From Candidula unifasciata (lineage: Eukaryota; Mollusca; Gastropoda; Stylommatophora; Geomitridae): 64,000 bases of DNA. Made by a program: the position numbers and the translations under genes. The notes under the pieces are model-generated. The model was not told where the DNA came from and did no database searches. It saw nothing but the letters and a program-made list of their open reading frames with translations. The DNA is taken from NCBI GenBank assembly GCA_905116865.2, contig CAJHNH020007590.1:62001-126000 (forward strand). Reading direction: 5' to 3'. This document shows positions 45,447 through 57,682 of the stretch, piece by piece; position 1 is the first letter of the stretch, and every line of letters begins with the position of its first letter.

Positions 45447-46054
45447 AGGTTGAATAAACTCAGGTCTAGACTAATGCTTAAAAAAATATTCCAGTCACGG
45501 CGGTGATTTTCCGGCGATCGACCTTAGTGTATTACGTAAAGCACAAAAGCACACGTGATATCCCTAAGGCGAGCCGGAAACACCCGGGACAAGGAAAAGC
45601 CAGTCACAGGACTCGTCACAAAGGTCACGTGTCAAAACATAACCCGGCACGTGAACGTGTTTTGTTGCCGGGAACCCAGTGACTGTAACCCACTTGTGTC
45701 ATCCTCTATAAATGGGCCACTATCACCACTCGGGCCGCCTACCAGTTCATTGAGTCTGCTTATGTTTCACCACAAACAACCTACTGGACAGAAAGGGTAA
45801 TTCGCCCTAGTGTGAACAGTTTGGCATTTAGCGTAAACTAGACGGTGATTTTATGATGTGTTCCCACTTCGTCGCATCGTCTTACTAACGTGAAACATTG
45901 TTCGTTAGTGTACACTGGAATGTGATTTTATGAGGTTAAGCGCCAATTTCATTTCGTCATAACATAAGTATTTAAATTTGTGTATCTTATGCATGCCAAG
46001 AACTTTGTTATGGACACAGTCTGACATTTTTAGAAGTAAAGAAGTAAATCGCGT
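45447..46054. other. Unassigned DNA
   Basis: No gene or repeat recognised. Confidence 0.4.
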
Positions 46055-46275
46055 ATTATGTACAGAACGGTGTAGAACCTAACCGCAAGCATGTTTGTGA
46101 TTTTCATAGACACTTCTATGTTTCTTAGGTAGTTTGTCATTGTTTTAAACGGTCGGCGCTCCTACCACTGTCAAAATCAACCAAAGCCGCTTGCCTCCGC
46201 CAGCTGGAATTGAGCCAGGTGAATCAAAATTACGAAGTAGGTTCGCAATGCCTCCGCCATATACGCCAAGGCTAA
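46055..46275 (-). mobile_element. tRNA-derived SINE, family S3, degenerate
   Basis: Order of TAGTTTGTCATTGTTTTAAA, ACCACTGTCAAAATCAACC and GTAGGTTCGCAATGCC as in minus-strand S3 copies. Confidence 0.55.
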
Positions 46276-46342
46276 GAAGAAAATAGCATTTTTCATTTGC
46301 CTGGAACAGGAGGAAATATACATACTTGGATCACATCTTGGG

Positions 46343-46409
46343 AAGGGGGAAACTTGTAGAGTACACCGTGACCTCTACAAGGGGGAAACTTGTAGAGTAC
46401 ACCGTGACC
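46343..46409 (+). repeat. 36-bp tandem duplication at the LINE insertion site
   Basis: Two copies, 46343-46378 and 46379-46409 (the second is cut by the LINE). Each contains GTAGAG...CTCTAC inverted pairs. Confidence 0.85.
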
Positions 46410-48629
46410 ATCTGCAAAAACCCTGCGAAGTGCAGATTGCGATACAGATCATCAGTTACTAGAAGCAGATCTGAAATTAAAACTCAAAAAGCTTACCCGA
46501 GGACCAAGGCCATTTCGATTTGATCTCACAAAAATACCAGATGCATACAACGTAGAAGTGAAGAACCGTTTTGAGGTCTTGATGTCTGTACAAGAGGAAA
46601 TGACACCTGATGAACTGGCGGTACAAGCTAGGGATATCTTGATAACAGCAGCTAAAGACTTAATACCCACCAGGACTAAGCAACATAAACCATGGATCAC
46701 ACCATATATGTTAGAACTAATAAAACAACGAAGGGAACTGAAAAAGAAAGGAGAAACCAATGACAGTAGGATGAAGTATAAATTGTTAACACGAGAAATA
46801 AGAAAGTACACAAGAAAGGATAAAAATCAGTATGTACAAGATTGCTGTATTAAAATAGAGCAGCATCATAAAAATGGAAGAGATTACGAAATGTTCAAGG
46901 AAATGAAGTTATTGACACGAAATTTTCAACCTCAGTTAAATGTTATTTGTGACAGGTTGGGAAATACTTTAACAGAATCTAGACAAATTCTAGGAAGATG
47001 GCAGGAATACTGCAGCGGGATGTATGATATGAATGACAGTGAGGATATGAATGATATACATGAACCAGTAACAGTAGAGGCAGAACCTGAACCTTCATTA
47101 GATGAAATTTCATGGGCAATAAGGAGCCTGAGAAATGGTAAATCACCTGGATATGATGAGATACCAGCTGAATTGATTAAAGCGGGAGGAGAAGAAAGCA
47201 TAAAAATCTATCATGCATTATGTGAAAAGATATGGAAATATGGTATTTGGCCAAAAGACTGGAAGAGAACTATCTTCATTCCAATACCAAAAAAGGGTGA
47301 CCTGAAATTATGTACAAACTATCGAACTATTGTCCTGATCAGTCATGCAAGAAAAATTCTACTAAAAATTATAATGAGAAGACTGCATAAGAAAATGGAA
47401 GAAGAGATTAATGTAGCTCAGGCTGGATTTAGACAGGGAAGAGGAACAAGAGATCATATATTCAACATGCGTTTAATAATAGAGATGTGTAGAGAATTTA
47501 ATGTAAATCTGTTCTTATGTTTTGTGGATTATTCAAAAGCATTTGACTGTGTACAACATCAGAAGCTTTGGGAAATCATGAGGAATATGGGCTTTCCATC
47601 ACATATAGTGCAGCTCATTAAAATGCTCTATCAAGACCAACAAGCAGCAGTCAGAATAGATGGAGAGACATCAGACTGGTTTGGCATCAAGCAAGGAGTC
47701 CGTCAAGGATGTGTGCTGTCACCGTATTTGTTCAACCTGTACACCGAAAATATAATGAGAAATGTAAGAGATGATATAAACAAGGAACAATATGATGTCC
47801 TAAACATCGGTGGTCATGAAATACCAGAAATTCGTTATGCTGATGATACAGTATTACTATCAACATCATAAAATGGTTTAGAAAACTTATTAACCTCACT
47901 CCAAAGAAATAGTGAAAATCATAACTTATTTCTTAACATAGCAAAAACAAAGATAATGCATACAAACAAAACTGCCATGGAGAAGGAAATATATGTTAAT
48001 GAGGAAAGATTGGAAGTGGTGGAAAATTTCGAATATCTTGGGTCACTGGTTACCAACAATGTTGACACAATGAAAGAAATTAAACGGCGACTATCAATTG
48101 CTCTTCAAAGACTAAAACAACTGAATAAATTATGGAATTGTACAGATAGAATTACAAAGGTCAGATTTTTAAGAGCATGCATCTTTCCCATTGCAACATA
48201 CGCCTGTGAGACCTGGACACTTACTAAACAAGCGGAACAGCGCATAAATGCATTTGAATATAAAATGTTACAGACAGGTTCTAAGAATATCTTGGGTAAA
48301 GAAAAGAACAAATGCATCCATACTTCAAGAGCTGAATATTGAAGAGGGTTGGCTAGTAAAGACAATAAAACAAAGAAAATTGAAATATTTTGGTCACTTG
48401 AAACGTCATGGAAGTCTAGAGAGAACAATAATGGAGGGGTATATGCCTGGGAAGAGAGGAAGAGGAAGGCCAAGGAGAAGATGGGTGCAGGATGTGGCAG
48501 ATGATCTCCAGATGGGTGTATCAGACGCAGGACATCTTGCTCAGGATAGGAAGGTTTTCCGGAGGGTTGTTATGGCAGCGAGGTTCCGCGAGGGACATGC
48601 TACTGAATGAATGAATGACACCGTGACCA
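46399..48629 (+). mobile_element. 5'-truncated RTE-type LINE with 12-bp target duplication
   Basis: The element 46411-48617 is flanked by ACACCGTGACCA at 46399-46410 and 48618-48629. Its 3' end is a GAATGAATGAATG simple repeat (48605-48617), as in RTE elements. Truncation falls inside the last part of the endonuclease domain. Confidence 0.9.
46411..48610 (+). pseudogene. RTE-type endonuclease-reverse transcriptase, broken
   Basis: The frame is open from the truncation point: it starts with the endonuclease end (ADCDTDHQLL, near the family SDH motif with S replaced by T). It continues through reverse transcriptase boxes FVDYSKAFDCV (about 47521), KQGVRQGCVLSPYLFN (about 47690) and IRYADDTVLL (about 47830). 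TAA at 47869-47871 stops it. The same frame resumes at once through FEYLGSLV and YACETWTLT, until a frameshift at about 48265-48285. The C-terminus then continues in the next frame with RISWVKKRTN, GRGRPRRRWVQD and the end near 48610. The product once copied its own RNA into nicked DNA. Only two lesions plus an intact target duplication indicate a fairly young copy. Confidence 0.9.
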
Positions 48630-50067
48630 CACAAACGTTGGAAGGGAAGAGAGGCAGTGGAGAAGAGGCCGGTCAGTGGGGCATCATGGCATGTATGATC
48701 GCCTGAGTTATGAGTGATTGAAAGTATATGAGACAAAAGGTTGTGTATAGACATGACTACTAGCGCTATACTTCATGGTCTTTTAAATAAAAGGTAGAAA
48801 CTGCATTGAATGAACTCTGTTACAGAGCAGATATATGAGGTAAATCCTGTATGTTTTTCGAAGAAGTCGACTGTAATGTGGACTGTGTTACTGTATAACT
48901 ACTCGAGACTCTCCTAGTGTTACTCGTCGGCTAACCTTGCTGATGGATTTATTCCGTAACAGTTCCCCCCGCACTGACGCAAGATACCACCATATTTTTT
49001 CCAGGCTATTAAATTGGAGTATCTCAGTGTCATTGCACTCACTCTGAGATTCGACTGTGTTTTTCCTAAATTTTATTTCACAGATCACATAGGTTTTGGT
49101 ACATTTTGAGGTTTTCGTAACATTTCAAATGACAGCTAGTATCGTTTCTAGTTTCACACATTAAAGAACAATTCTTAATCGATACTGCAGACAATTCAAA
49201 ATGGACAAATGTGGGATGGGTGGATACAAAGCGTCAGCTCTACAGGGATTTGTGGGCAGGAGAAAATAAATGAGCGGATTTTCTGGCTTTAGAAGTGATA
49301 ACAACAGGAACACCCGTACTGGACAAGGGAGATATTCTGAAGACCACGTATGCACTAAAAAGAAATTTGTAAGAATGTATGAACGAGAACTTGTGTGTGG
49401 ATCCGGCAAGGGGGAACGTAAGAGAAGAAGGGAATTATGAGTTTATAATCAGTGGCTTCCGGAAACAGTTAGAAATTCGCTGCGTGAGACGAAGAACCTA
49501 TGGGTATGCCCGGTGTGGCGTGATGTCATTTCTTAAATAAGTAATTATTTTTAAAAAACCTGCATAAGTTTTCGTATATTTGGACACAGTGCATTGGTTT
49601 TCGTATAGTTTATGTGACAGTTTAACTAATGAGACAATTCATGTTTTCTGTGCGCTTTCTAACACAACACAACTGTGCTGCGTGCGTTGTAGTTTCTGAG
49701 AAAAATGATAGTCTAATTTATATAGCCATGCCATTTGAAATCAGCTGGATTCTTTATTCTAATTTTTTAGAGACATGATTACTAGGATGGTTTTTTTTTA
49801 AACACTAAACAGCAGTGTTATTTAGTTAAAGTTTAATTATTGAACTAAGAATTATCGTTATTGTTAAACACTATACAGCTGTACTAAGGAGTTCTGGTGT
49901 GACTGCGTTCAGACAAGCATTTGTTAACAGTACCCTTTGATAACAATTCTTCTGTCTAGTCGACGTGAGTATCCGTTAAGACAAGCATTAGTTAGCATTG
50001 CCGTCAGTAACATTACACAGCTGTTGTGTCAAACTATTCGGAGAGTATTTATACTGTAGTCTCGACT
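48630..50067. other. Unassigned DNA
   Basis: No gene, RNA or repeat recognised. Confidence 0.4.
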
Positions 50068-50082
50068 ATCTGTTGACAAAGC

Positions 50083-50304
50083 CCGGCTCTCTAGCGGAAT
50101 TGGCTAAACCGAATTTCGCGGAAACCAGGTGACGTACTCCTTGTGGTCCGGGTTCAATCCCGGGGGTAGGCAGGAAAGCCACATTTTCTCCCAGATTTAC
50201 GGTATTTACAATGGAATCAAGGCCGAAAGGTTGCGATATCCATAATACCGAGCCTAAGGGTTAACAACTCATGGCTTCTGGATACTAAAACAAACAAACA
50301 AACA
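50083..50304 (+). mobile_element. tRNA-derived SINE, family S1, best copy
   Basis: Target duplication ATCTGTTGACAAAGC at 50068-50082 and 50305-50319 (15 bp, perfect). The head is CTCTAGCGGAATTGGCTAAA and GGTCCGGGTTCAATCCC. The tail is ACAAACAAACAAACA. It is the only plus-strand S1 copy in the window. Confidence 0.9.
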
Positions 50305-50507
50305 ATCTGTTGACAAAGCAACAATGTACCACAGTCTGTGTTAGCGAAGGACCTGTGCTGGTGGAGACTATCACAGCTGTTGAGACACTTGTAACCAGTT
50401 AACCATGTTAATCAGAGTTGACAGTGGATGTGTAATATCTATCCAGCCACATCACCGTAAGTATTTGTCCGTCCACTTGTTAAAATATACACTTTCATTC
50501 TCCATAT

Positions 50508-50975
50508 CACCACTTGTGGCTTTCTGATCCCAGCACCACTCGTGGCTTTCTGATCCCAGCACCCCATGTGGCTTTCTGGTCCCAGCACCCCTTGTGGCTT
50601 TTTGATCCCAGCACCCCTTGTGGCTTTCTGATCCCAGCACCCCTTGCGGCTTTCTGATCCCAGCACCCATGTGGCTTTCTGATACCAGCACCCCTTGCGG
50701 CTTTCTGATCCCAGCACCCCCTGTGGCTTTCTTATCCCAGCACCCCTTGTGGCTTTCTGATCCCAGCACCCCCCTGCGGCTTTCTGATCCCAGCACCCCT
50801 TTGCGGCTTTCTGATCCCAGCACCCCTTGTGGCTTTCTGATCCCAGCACCCCTTGCGGCTTTCTGATTCCAGCACCCCTTGTGGCTTTCTGATCACAGCA
50901 CCCCTTGTGGCTTCCTGATCCCAGCACCCCTTGTGGCTTCCTGATCCCAGCACCCCTTGTGGCTTCCTGATCCCC
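50508..50975 (+). repeat. 26-bp minisatellite, about 18 copies
   Basis: Unit CCTTGTGGCTTTCTGATCCC + AGCACC. Long open frames across it on both strands are artefacts of a 26-bp period (78-bp cycle). Confidence 0.95.
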
Positions 50976-51280
50976 ATTGGGGTGGATACTGATTTGGCCT
51001 ACTGCTTCTATGATGAGCATGTCATAACAGGCGACTACATCGGTGTTGCTGAAATCGAATGTGTTGGTTTGAAAATCGCCGAATTATCGCAGCCTAGATT
51101 TCCACCCCCCCCCCCTCCCTCAAATGTACCGGCTTCACAATGAAGGTTGTCTACAGTGCACTGGCTGCTGTCTGTGGTAGTTTTACCGCAGGGAGGCCCT
51201 TATCTCTTCGACGGTGCACCTCTCGACCTACCTTCCTGGACACCAGAACTGGTCTATGTCCGCCCCTCTCTTTCTCTCTA

Positions 51281-51284
<4 letters not shown>

Positions 51285-51353
<69 letters not shown>
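51285..51353 (+). repeat. (CT)n microsatellite
   Basis: Pure CT/TC run, preceded by an impure CT-rich stretch. Confidence 0.98.
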
Positions 51354-51355
<2 letters not shown>

Positions 51356-51487
51356 GTTTCTATTTATACTCCCATTAGTAATTTGTGTTATGATGGTATG
51401 TAAATGTTAAATGTAAGCTTACTTCTGCCTTCTGTTTCTTTCTCTCTCCCTTACAGTCCTTTTTAGGTACGCTGGTAGTTTGTGTCC

Positions 51488-51568
<81 letters not shown>
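51488..51568 (+). repeat. (CT)n microsatellite
   Basis: Pure CT/TC run; C-runs follow near 51691 and 51829. Confidence 0.98.
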
Positions 51569-51571
<3 letters not shown>

Positions 51572-51904
51572 AAGTCCTCTTTTAAATACAATAGTAGTTT
51601 GCTCCTTCACTTCACTCTATCCTTTGTTCTATGCGTTAGTATTTTGTGTATAGCCGTATACATGTATTGAATATAATCTTACTCTCTTTGCCCCCCCCCC
51701 CACCCCTCCCTTTCTCTCTCTCCCAAACCTCGCCTTTTCTGTCGTGCGAAATGCCATTTAGCTACTTCCGCACTGATGTTTATAATTCCCTCGTTAAATG
51801 CAATCTCTCTTTCTCTCCCCCCCCCCCCCAATTTTTTTTTTTACACACCGCTATCTGCTGTCATTAACTGATTTCAGCCACCTGGCTGTCATCACATATG
51901 CCAC

Positions 51905-52932
51905 GGTGATCTGTAAGTGTTCTGTGACTAGCATCTGACTAGCACATATGTGTAAATAGCAAACGCAGTAATCTCTTAGTGTTCTCTGACTGGCACAGCT
52001 GTATATATAGCAAACGCAGTAATCTCTCGGTGTTCTCTGACTAGCACATCTGTATATATAGCAAACGCAGTAATCTCTTAGTGTTCTCTGACTAGCACAT
52101 CTGTATATATAGCAAACGCAGTAACCTCTGTGTTCGCTGATTAGCACAGCTGTGCAAATAGCAAACACAGTAACCTCTCAGTGTTCTCTGACTGGCACAG
52201 CTGTATATATAGCAAACGCAGTAATCTCTCGGTGTTCTATGACTAGCACAGTTGTGTATATAGCGAACGCAGTAATCTCAGTATTCTCTAACTAGCACAG
52301 TTGTGTATATAGCGAACGCAGTAATCTCAGTATTCTCTAACTAGCAAAGTTGTGTATATAGCGAACACAGTAATCTCTCGGTGTTCTATGACTAGCACAG
52401 TTTTGTATATAGCAAATGCGATAATCTCTAAGTATTCTATACCTAGCACAGCTGTGTATATAGCAAACGCAGTAATCTCAGTAATCTCTAACTAGCACAG
52501 ATGTGTATATAGCAGACGCAGTAATCTTTTAGTGTTCTATATCACAGCTGTGTGTATAGCCGACGCAGTAATCTCTCAGTGTTCTCTGATTATCACAGCT
52601 GTGTATATAGCCGACTCAATAATCTGTCAGTGTTCTCTATCGCAGCAGTGTTTATAGCTGACGCACTAATCTCTCAGTGTTCTCTGACTATCACAGCTGT
52701 GTATATAACTCTCAGTGTTCTTTGTCACAGCTGTGTATATAGCGGACTCAGTAATCTCTCAGTGTTCTCTGGCTATCACAGCTGTGAATATAGCGGACTC
52801 AGTAATCTCTCAGTGTTCTCTGACTATCACAGCTGTGTATATAGCTCTCAGTGTTCTCTATCACAGTTGTGTATAAAGCAGACGCATTAATCTCTTACTG
52901 TTCTCTGACTATCACAGCTGTGTATATAGCGG
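51905..52932 (+). repeat. About 51-bp satellite, roughly 20 copies, with shortened units
   Basis: Unit core: CACAGCTGTGTATATAGC, AAACGCAGTAATCTCT, CAGTGTTCTCTGACTAG. Several units in the right half lack the GACGCAGTAAT segment (for example around 52700-52730 and 52840-52865). Confidence 0.9.
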
Positions 52933-53600
52933 CTGAGGTGACCTTCACTTGCCTCCCATGATTGCAGTTAGTAGGATCAACATTTTAACAATAAAAATCT
53001 GGTAATCTGGTTAACTTAACTTCAGCTTCATAGCAAATGGGTCACCCCATAGTTGCTCCGCTCCTGTGCCAACGAAAAACACACAGAATGTTTATCAGTC
53101 CCTTGTGGAAAAATTGACAGACTGCTGTCTCTGCATATGCACTAGCATACGGTAGCCATCCAAAGTGCTAACACACGCAATCAATGTTAATCACATAATG
53201 GCACCACCAATGTTGCGACACCAGGCATCATGCCATTTTTTGAATCTACAATTCACACCACCACGTTGGTCAGGTCGAAAAACATTCCAAAATGAAATCC
53301 GCAGCTCACAGTGTCACACCATGCACTCAGCTCAGAAGCTGGACGACGAAACTATGTTCTTTCAGTCTACAAATGAAGCAAAAACGCAACGGCCACCGTC
53401 TGGCAGAAGCAAAAGATTTTCACGGCTCAAAACAGTAGCACTGCCTAGCGTCCATTTTGACCCCGAAACTGTATATCTGGCTTCATAGCACAATTATACT
53501 GGAGCACAACATAACCTATAGTCCAGCGGGAGCTAGTCCCCCCCCCCCCCCACCCCCCGATTTTTTCTTAGAAAAGTATCTCTGGAAATTGCTTGTTAGT
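52933..53600. other. Unassigned DNA
   Basis: An open frame at 53165-53488 has no recognised domain. C-run at about 53537-53551. Confidence 0.4.
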
Positions 53601-53606
53601 TAACTA

Positions 53607-53612
<6 letters not shown>

Positions 53613-53701
<89 letters not shown>

Positions 53702-53722
53702 TGTGTGTGTGTGTGTGTGTGT
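53613..53722 (+). repeat. (AT)n then (GT)n microsatellite
   Basis: About 84 bp of AT followed by about 20 bp of GT. Confidence 0.98.
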
Positions 53723-55089
53723 ATTAAACGAGTTTCTAGTTGTCGTTTGGCCCTTTTTGCAGTTTATGAAGAAACAGACGCCATTTACAGCAAACATTCA
53801 GCATGCTTACAGTAAGATGGGTAAACTGAATTAGGGGAACTTTTCCCATACATCAAACTGGATGAACAGCCAAAAGCGGAAGATAACACGCGCGCGCCCT
53901 GCCCCCCCCCCCCCCACCCCATTTTTTTTAATTAGAAAAGTATCTCTGGAAATTGCGTGTGTGTGTGTGTGTGTGTATGTGTTTGTATCGATAAGTTTTA
54001 TTCTCATCATAAACCGCAATGATAAGGATACCCATTTGTTTATGCGCCGTCTCCACAATAAAGGTTGACTGTCGTGGAACTCCAACACGGTCCAGGGTTA
54101 TAAACTGCGAGAGAGCATCAATGCGTGCTTTTCGAGTCAGTAGATGTCAGTCTTTCAGGCTGCATCTTTCAGGCTTCACTCCAAAGAGAGGAAATTTGAA
54201 AACAAATTCCACTGCAGTTATGTGGCCAAGAAAAAAACGATTCAATTTTATATAAAATATTTATTCGCAATGCTGAGACGCCAGAGACTAGCCTACACAT
54301 ATCCCACTGTACATGGCAGCACAGGGAGCTGACCTCAAATATGCTGCAGGAAACGATCTACAGATTAACTTTATTTTTTATGCCTAACTTGTCAATTCAG
54401 GAAAGCACGCATGCGTATGCAGAATACCTCTGACCTCTACTGCCTCTACATTTCCCTGCTCCATTATCTCTTGCCGGCAAATTACCACAGATATCAGCTG
54501 TTTGCCCCATTCCGCCTGTGTTTTGTTCTGGGAACTTTGGGACTGTTATCCATCGCCGCCATCGGTGTAGCTGGTGAACTTCTGTGGAACTATTTCTGTG
54601 CTGTTTATCTTGTTTTACGTGTGCATTACAGACATCGTTACTTTTTTGCTGCACAAAACTTGATAGCAATGCCCTGGCCGTTTTAGTGTTTAATCGACGT
54701 TTAATGGACGGGTCCTTTCATTGGTTAGAATTCTGGTGTTTCATGCGTGAACTGGCAGCTGGCAGCATTTGTGCAGTTTGGTTTGTTGTTCATATTTCTG
54801 CATCTGAAACACCATTTGCAATAGTTTACACTGGCTACCGGTTCTGATAAACACGTTCACAGATAACTTTCAGATGATGAAAAACTTGTATAGATAATTA
54901 TTACATGCAATCGGCCATTGTCGTGTCTTCTTTTGCGTTTGCCCTTATGGCTCGTTATGTTGTAGTTTACAGCTAAGCTGCGTTGTTTGCATGGTTTGGC
55001 CCAGCACAACCAGTTTCATATTCCAAGTAAATGTAGCTCATCTTTGACCATTAGCAGCTTGAATGTGTCTTTTATAATCCGTTCCACAA
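53723..55089. other. Unassigned DNA
   Basis: C-run (53903-53917) and (GT)n (53956-53977). Open frames at 54411-54847 show hydrophobic stretches but no recognised family. Confidence 0.4.
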
Positions 55090-56452
55090 GTGGTGACCCA
55101 CTTCACAAATCTATAACCCAGTATCCGTTCATTGTCAGTTGTTGTTGTTGTTCACAAATCTATAACCCAATAACCGTTCAGTGCCAGTTGTTGTTGTTCA
55201 CAAATCTATAACCAAATAACCGTTCAGTGTCAGTTGTTGTTGTTCACAAATCTATAACCCAGTAACGGTTCAGTGTCAGTTGTTATTGTTCACAAACCTA
55301 TAACCCAATAACCGTTCATTGTCAGTTGTTGTTGTTCACAAATCTATAACCAAATAACCGTTCAGTGTCAGTTGTTGTTGTTCACAAATCTATAACCCAG
55401 TAACGGTTCAGTGTCAGTTGTTGTTGTTCACAAACCTATAACCCAGTAACCGTTCAGTGTCAGTTGTTGTTGTTCACAAACCTATAACCCAATAACCGTT
55501 CAGTGTCAGTTGTTGTTGTTCACAAATCTATAACCCAGTAACGGTTCAGTGTCAGTTGTTATTGTTCACAAACCTATAACCCAATAACCGTTCATTGTCA
55601 GTTGTTGTTGTTCACAAATCTATAACCAAATAACCGTTCAGTGTCAGTTGTTGTTGTTCACAAATCTATAACCCAGTAACGGTTCAGTGTCAGTTGTTGT
55701 TGTTCACAAACCTATAACCCAGTAACCGTTCAGTGTCAGTTGTTGTTGTTCACAAACCTATAACCCAATAACCGTTCAGTGTCAGTTGTTGTTGTTCACA
55801 AATCTATAACCCAGTAACGGTTCAGTGTCAGTTGTTATTGTTCACAAACCTATAACCCAATAACCGTTCATTGTCAGTTGTTGTTGTTCACAAATCTATA
55901 ACCAAATAACCGTTCAGTGTCAGTTGTTGTTGTTCACAAATCTATAACCCAGTAACTGTTCAGTGTCAGTTGTTGTTGTTCACAAATCTATAACCCAGTA
56001 ACTGTTCAGTGTCAGTTGTTGTTGTTCACAAACCTATAACCCAGTAACCGTTCAGTGTCAGTTGTTGTTGTACACAAATCTATAACCCAATAACCGTTCA
56101 GTGTCAGTTGTTGTTGTTCACAAATCTATAACCCAATAACCGTTCAGTGTCAGTTGTTGTTCACAAATCTATAACCCAGTAACCGTTCAGTGTCAGTTGT
56201 TGTTGTTCACAAATCTATAACCCTATAACCGTTCAGTGTCAGTTGTTGTTGTTCACAATTCTATAACCCAATAACCGTTCAGTGTCAGTTGTTGTTGTTC
56301 ACAAATCTATAACCCAATAACCGTTCAGTGTCAGTTGTTGTTCACAAATCTATAACCAAGTGACCGTTCAGTGTCAGTTGTTGTTGTTCACAAATCTATA
56401 ACGCAGTAACTGTTCAGTGTCAGTTGTTGTTGTTCACAAATCTCAACCGTTG
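55090..56452 (+). repeat. 46-bp satellite with 276-bp higher-order period
   Basis: Unit: CAGTTGTTGTTGTTCACAAA + TCTATAACCCAGTAACCGTT + CAGTGT, about 29 copies. Diagnostic variants recur in a fixed order of six units (AATCTATAACCAAATAACC at 55341, 55617 and 55893, exactly 276 bp apart). Confidence 0.95.
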
Positions 56453-56535
56453 GGTTATATTAGGGTCCCCAGCAACAACTAGGGTGAGGCTTCAAAATAA
56501 CGAAAAATTCGCCACACATAGGCACGAAGTAAACA
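56453..56535 (-). mobile_element. R1 retroposon fragment
   Basis: Only the right half of R1: GGGTTATATTAGGGTCCCCA, GGTGAGGCTTCAAAATAACG. It abuts the 46-bp satellite. Confidence 0.6.
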
Positions 56536-56793
56536 TAAAAGTTTTTACACTATAGGACTGATGTTTATAACTAAATTGATTTGATCCTGTTAGATTATCT
56601 ACCCCTTGCTCTCACCCCCCTCCAGTGTTTGTTACTAGTTTTTAATTGTTGTTTTGTCTTAATATATCTTTTAATTTGGTCGACGTGTTTCACTTTTTTT
56701 CTTGTAAATTTTTTTTTTTTTAATTTTTTTAATAATCCTGTTTCATTCAGTCTGGCCAACACTTTTTGTCGGGATTAGAAGGTATAACATGTT

Positions 56794-57065
56794 TCATTAT
56801 GAAACTGACTGACTGACTTTCAACCCCACCAGGACATCACACAAGCGATAAACACCCGATGACACAAAGTGCCACCATGTGGATGAGGATCACTGTGGAG
56901 AGGTCCCAGAAACCGCGTTCAGACAATTGGCCATATTTATGGCCTGCCTATATTGCGGCGCCTGGCAAAAGCCAGGGTGGGGCTTCAAATAACAAAAAAT
57001 TTCGTCCTAAAAGGGACGAAATATTTGTGGATGTATAAGGTGTATCCCAATTCTCATTATGAAAC
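56794..57065 (-). mobile_element. R1 retroposon, longest copy, with 12-bp target duplication
   Basis: Body 56806-57053; flanks 56794-56805 and 57054-57065 are TCATTATGAAAC. The left end is TGACTGACTGAC. Hairpins: GGCCATATTTATGGCC, CCTGGCAAAAGCCAGG and TTCGTCC(TAAAA)GGGACGAA. Confidence 0.85.
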
Positions 57066-57474
57066 AAGAGCGCGTGTGTGCTACCATTTTTGGCTACTCA
57101 GTGAAAATGTAAGATCCTGAGATGTTAGAATCTCATTCTTGATGGCAGACCGACAATGTGAATTCCAGATACCCCGTTCAACCTCCGAAGAATTTAGAAT
57201 GGAAACACCCGTAACTGCAACACCAGGCTAGTGTCACCTGCAGTCCTGTAGGGGTCAGGAATTACAAAAACAAGAAAATGACATGTAACGTACAAACAAG
57301 GGCTGTAACTCACAAACAAGGGCTGTAACTCACAAACAAGAGCTCTACGAGTACTTGGTGAAAATTCCTATGACGTAATTCTATAGTGATATTTTTTTTT
57401 TAATCAAGAAATATACAGTTTGTAATACTTTGAAAGCAGCTGAATCATAAAGACACATTTTCACAAACAGAAAG

Positions 57475-57682
57475 GACAATAATAAATTGTTTGGCCACGT
57501 TACTAGAAGAGGACAAATGAAACATTTAACTATTGGAATACGTAACTAAAAACGACAAACAAAAAAAAAAAACATTATACATGATATGGAAACATCAGAC
57601 ATGAACTGTATTGATGATCGTGAGAATTTAGGAAGTATGATCGTTAAAGCCTGTTGACAAGGCACCGGATGATGATGATGTA
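57475..57682 (+). pseudogene. RTE-type LINE 3'-end fragment
   Basis: It encodes LFGHVTRRGQMKHLT, then DDRENLGSMIVKAC and QGTG, the RTE C-terminus, followed by a GATGATGATGATG tail. Stops lie between the blocks. A 20-bp repeat (ACAAACAAGGGCTGTAACTC) occurs upstream at 57289-57340. Confidence 0.6.

Noticed and set aside
50083..50160. tRNA gene
   Set aside because: A and B boxes are present but the cloverleaf is degenerate and the unit has a SINE body, tail and target duplication.
50439..51020. 193-codon minus-strand frame of repeated GCWDQKA motifs
   Set aside because: It is a by-product of the 26-bp tandem array; the repeat is not codon-phased.
51140..51670. Ser/Leu- and Arg/Glu-repeat frames
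   Set aside because: They translate (CT)n microsatellites.
54411..54847. Possible membrane-protein exons
   Set aside because: Hydrophobic stretches only; no conserved motif, and the two frames overlap each other without splice signals that I trust.
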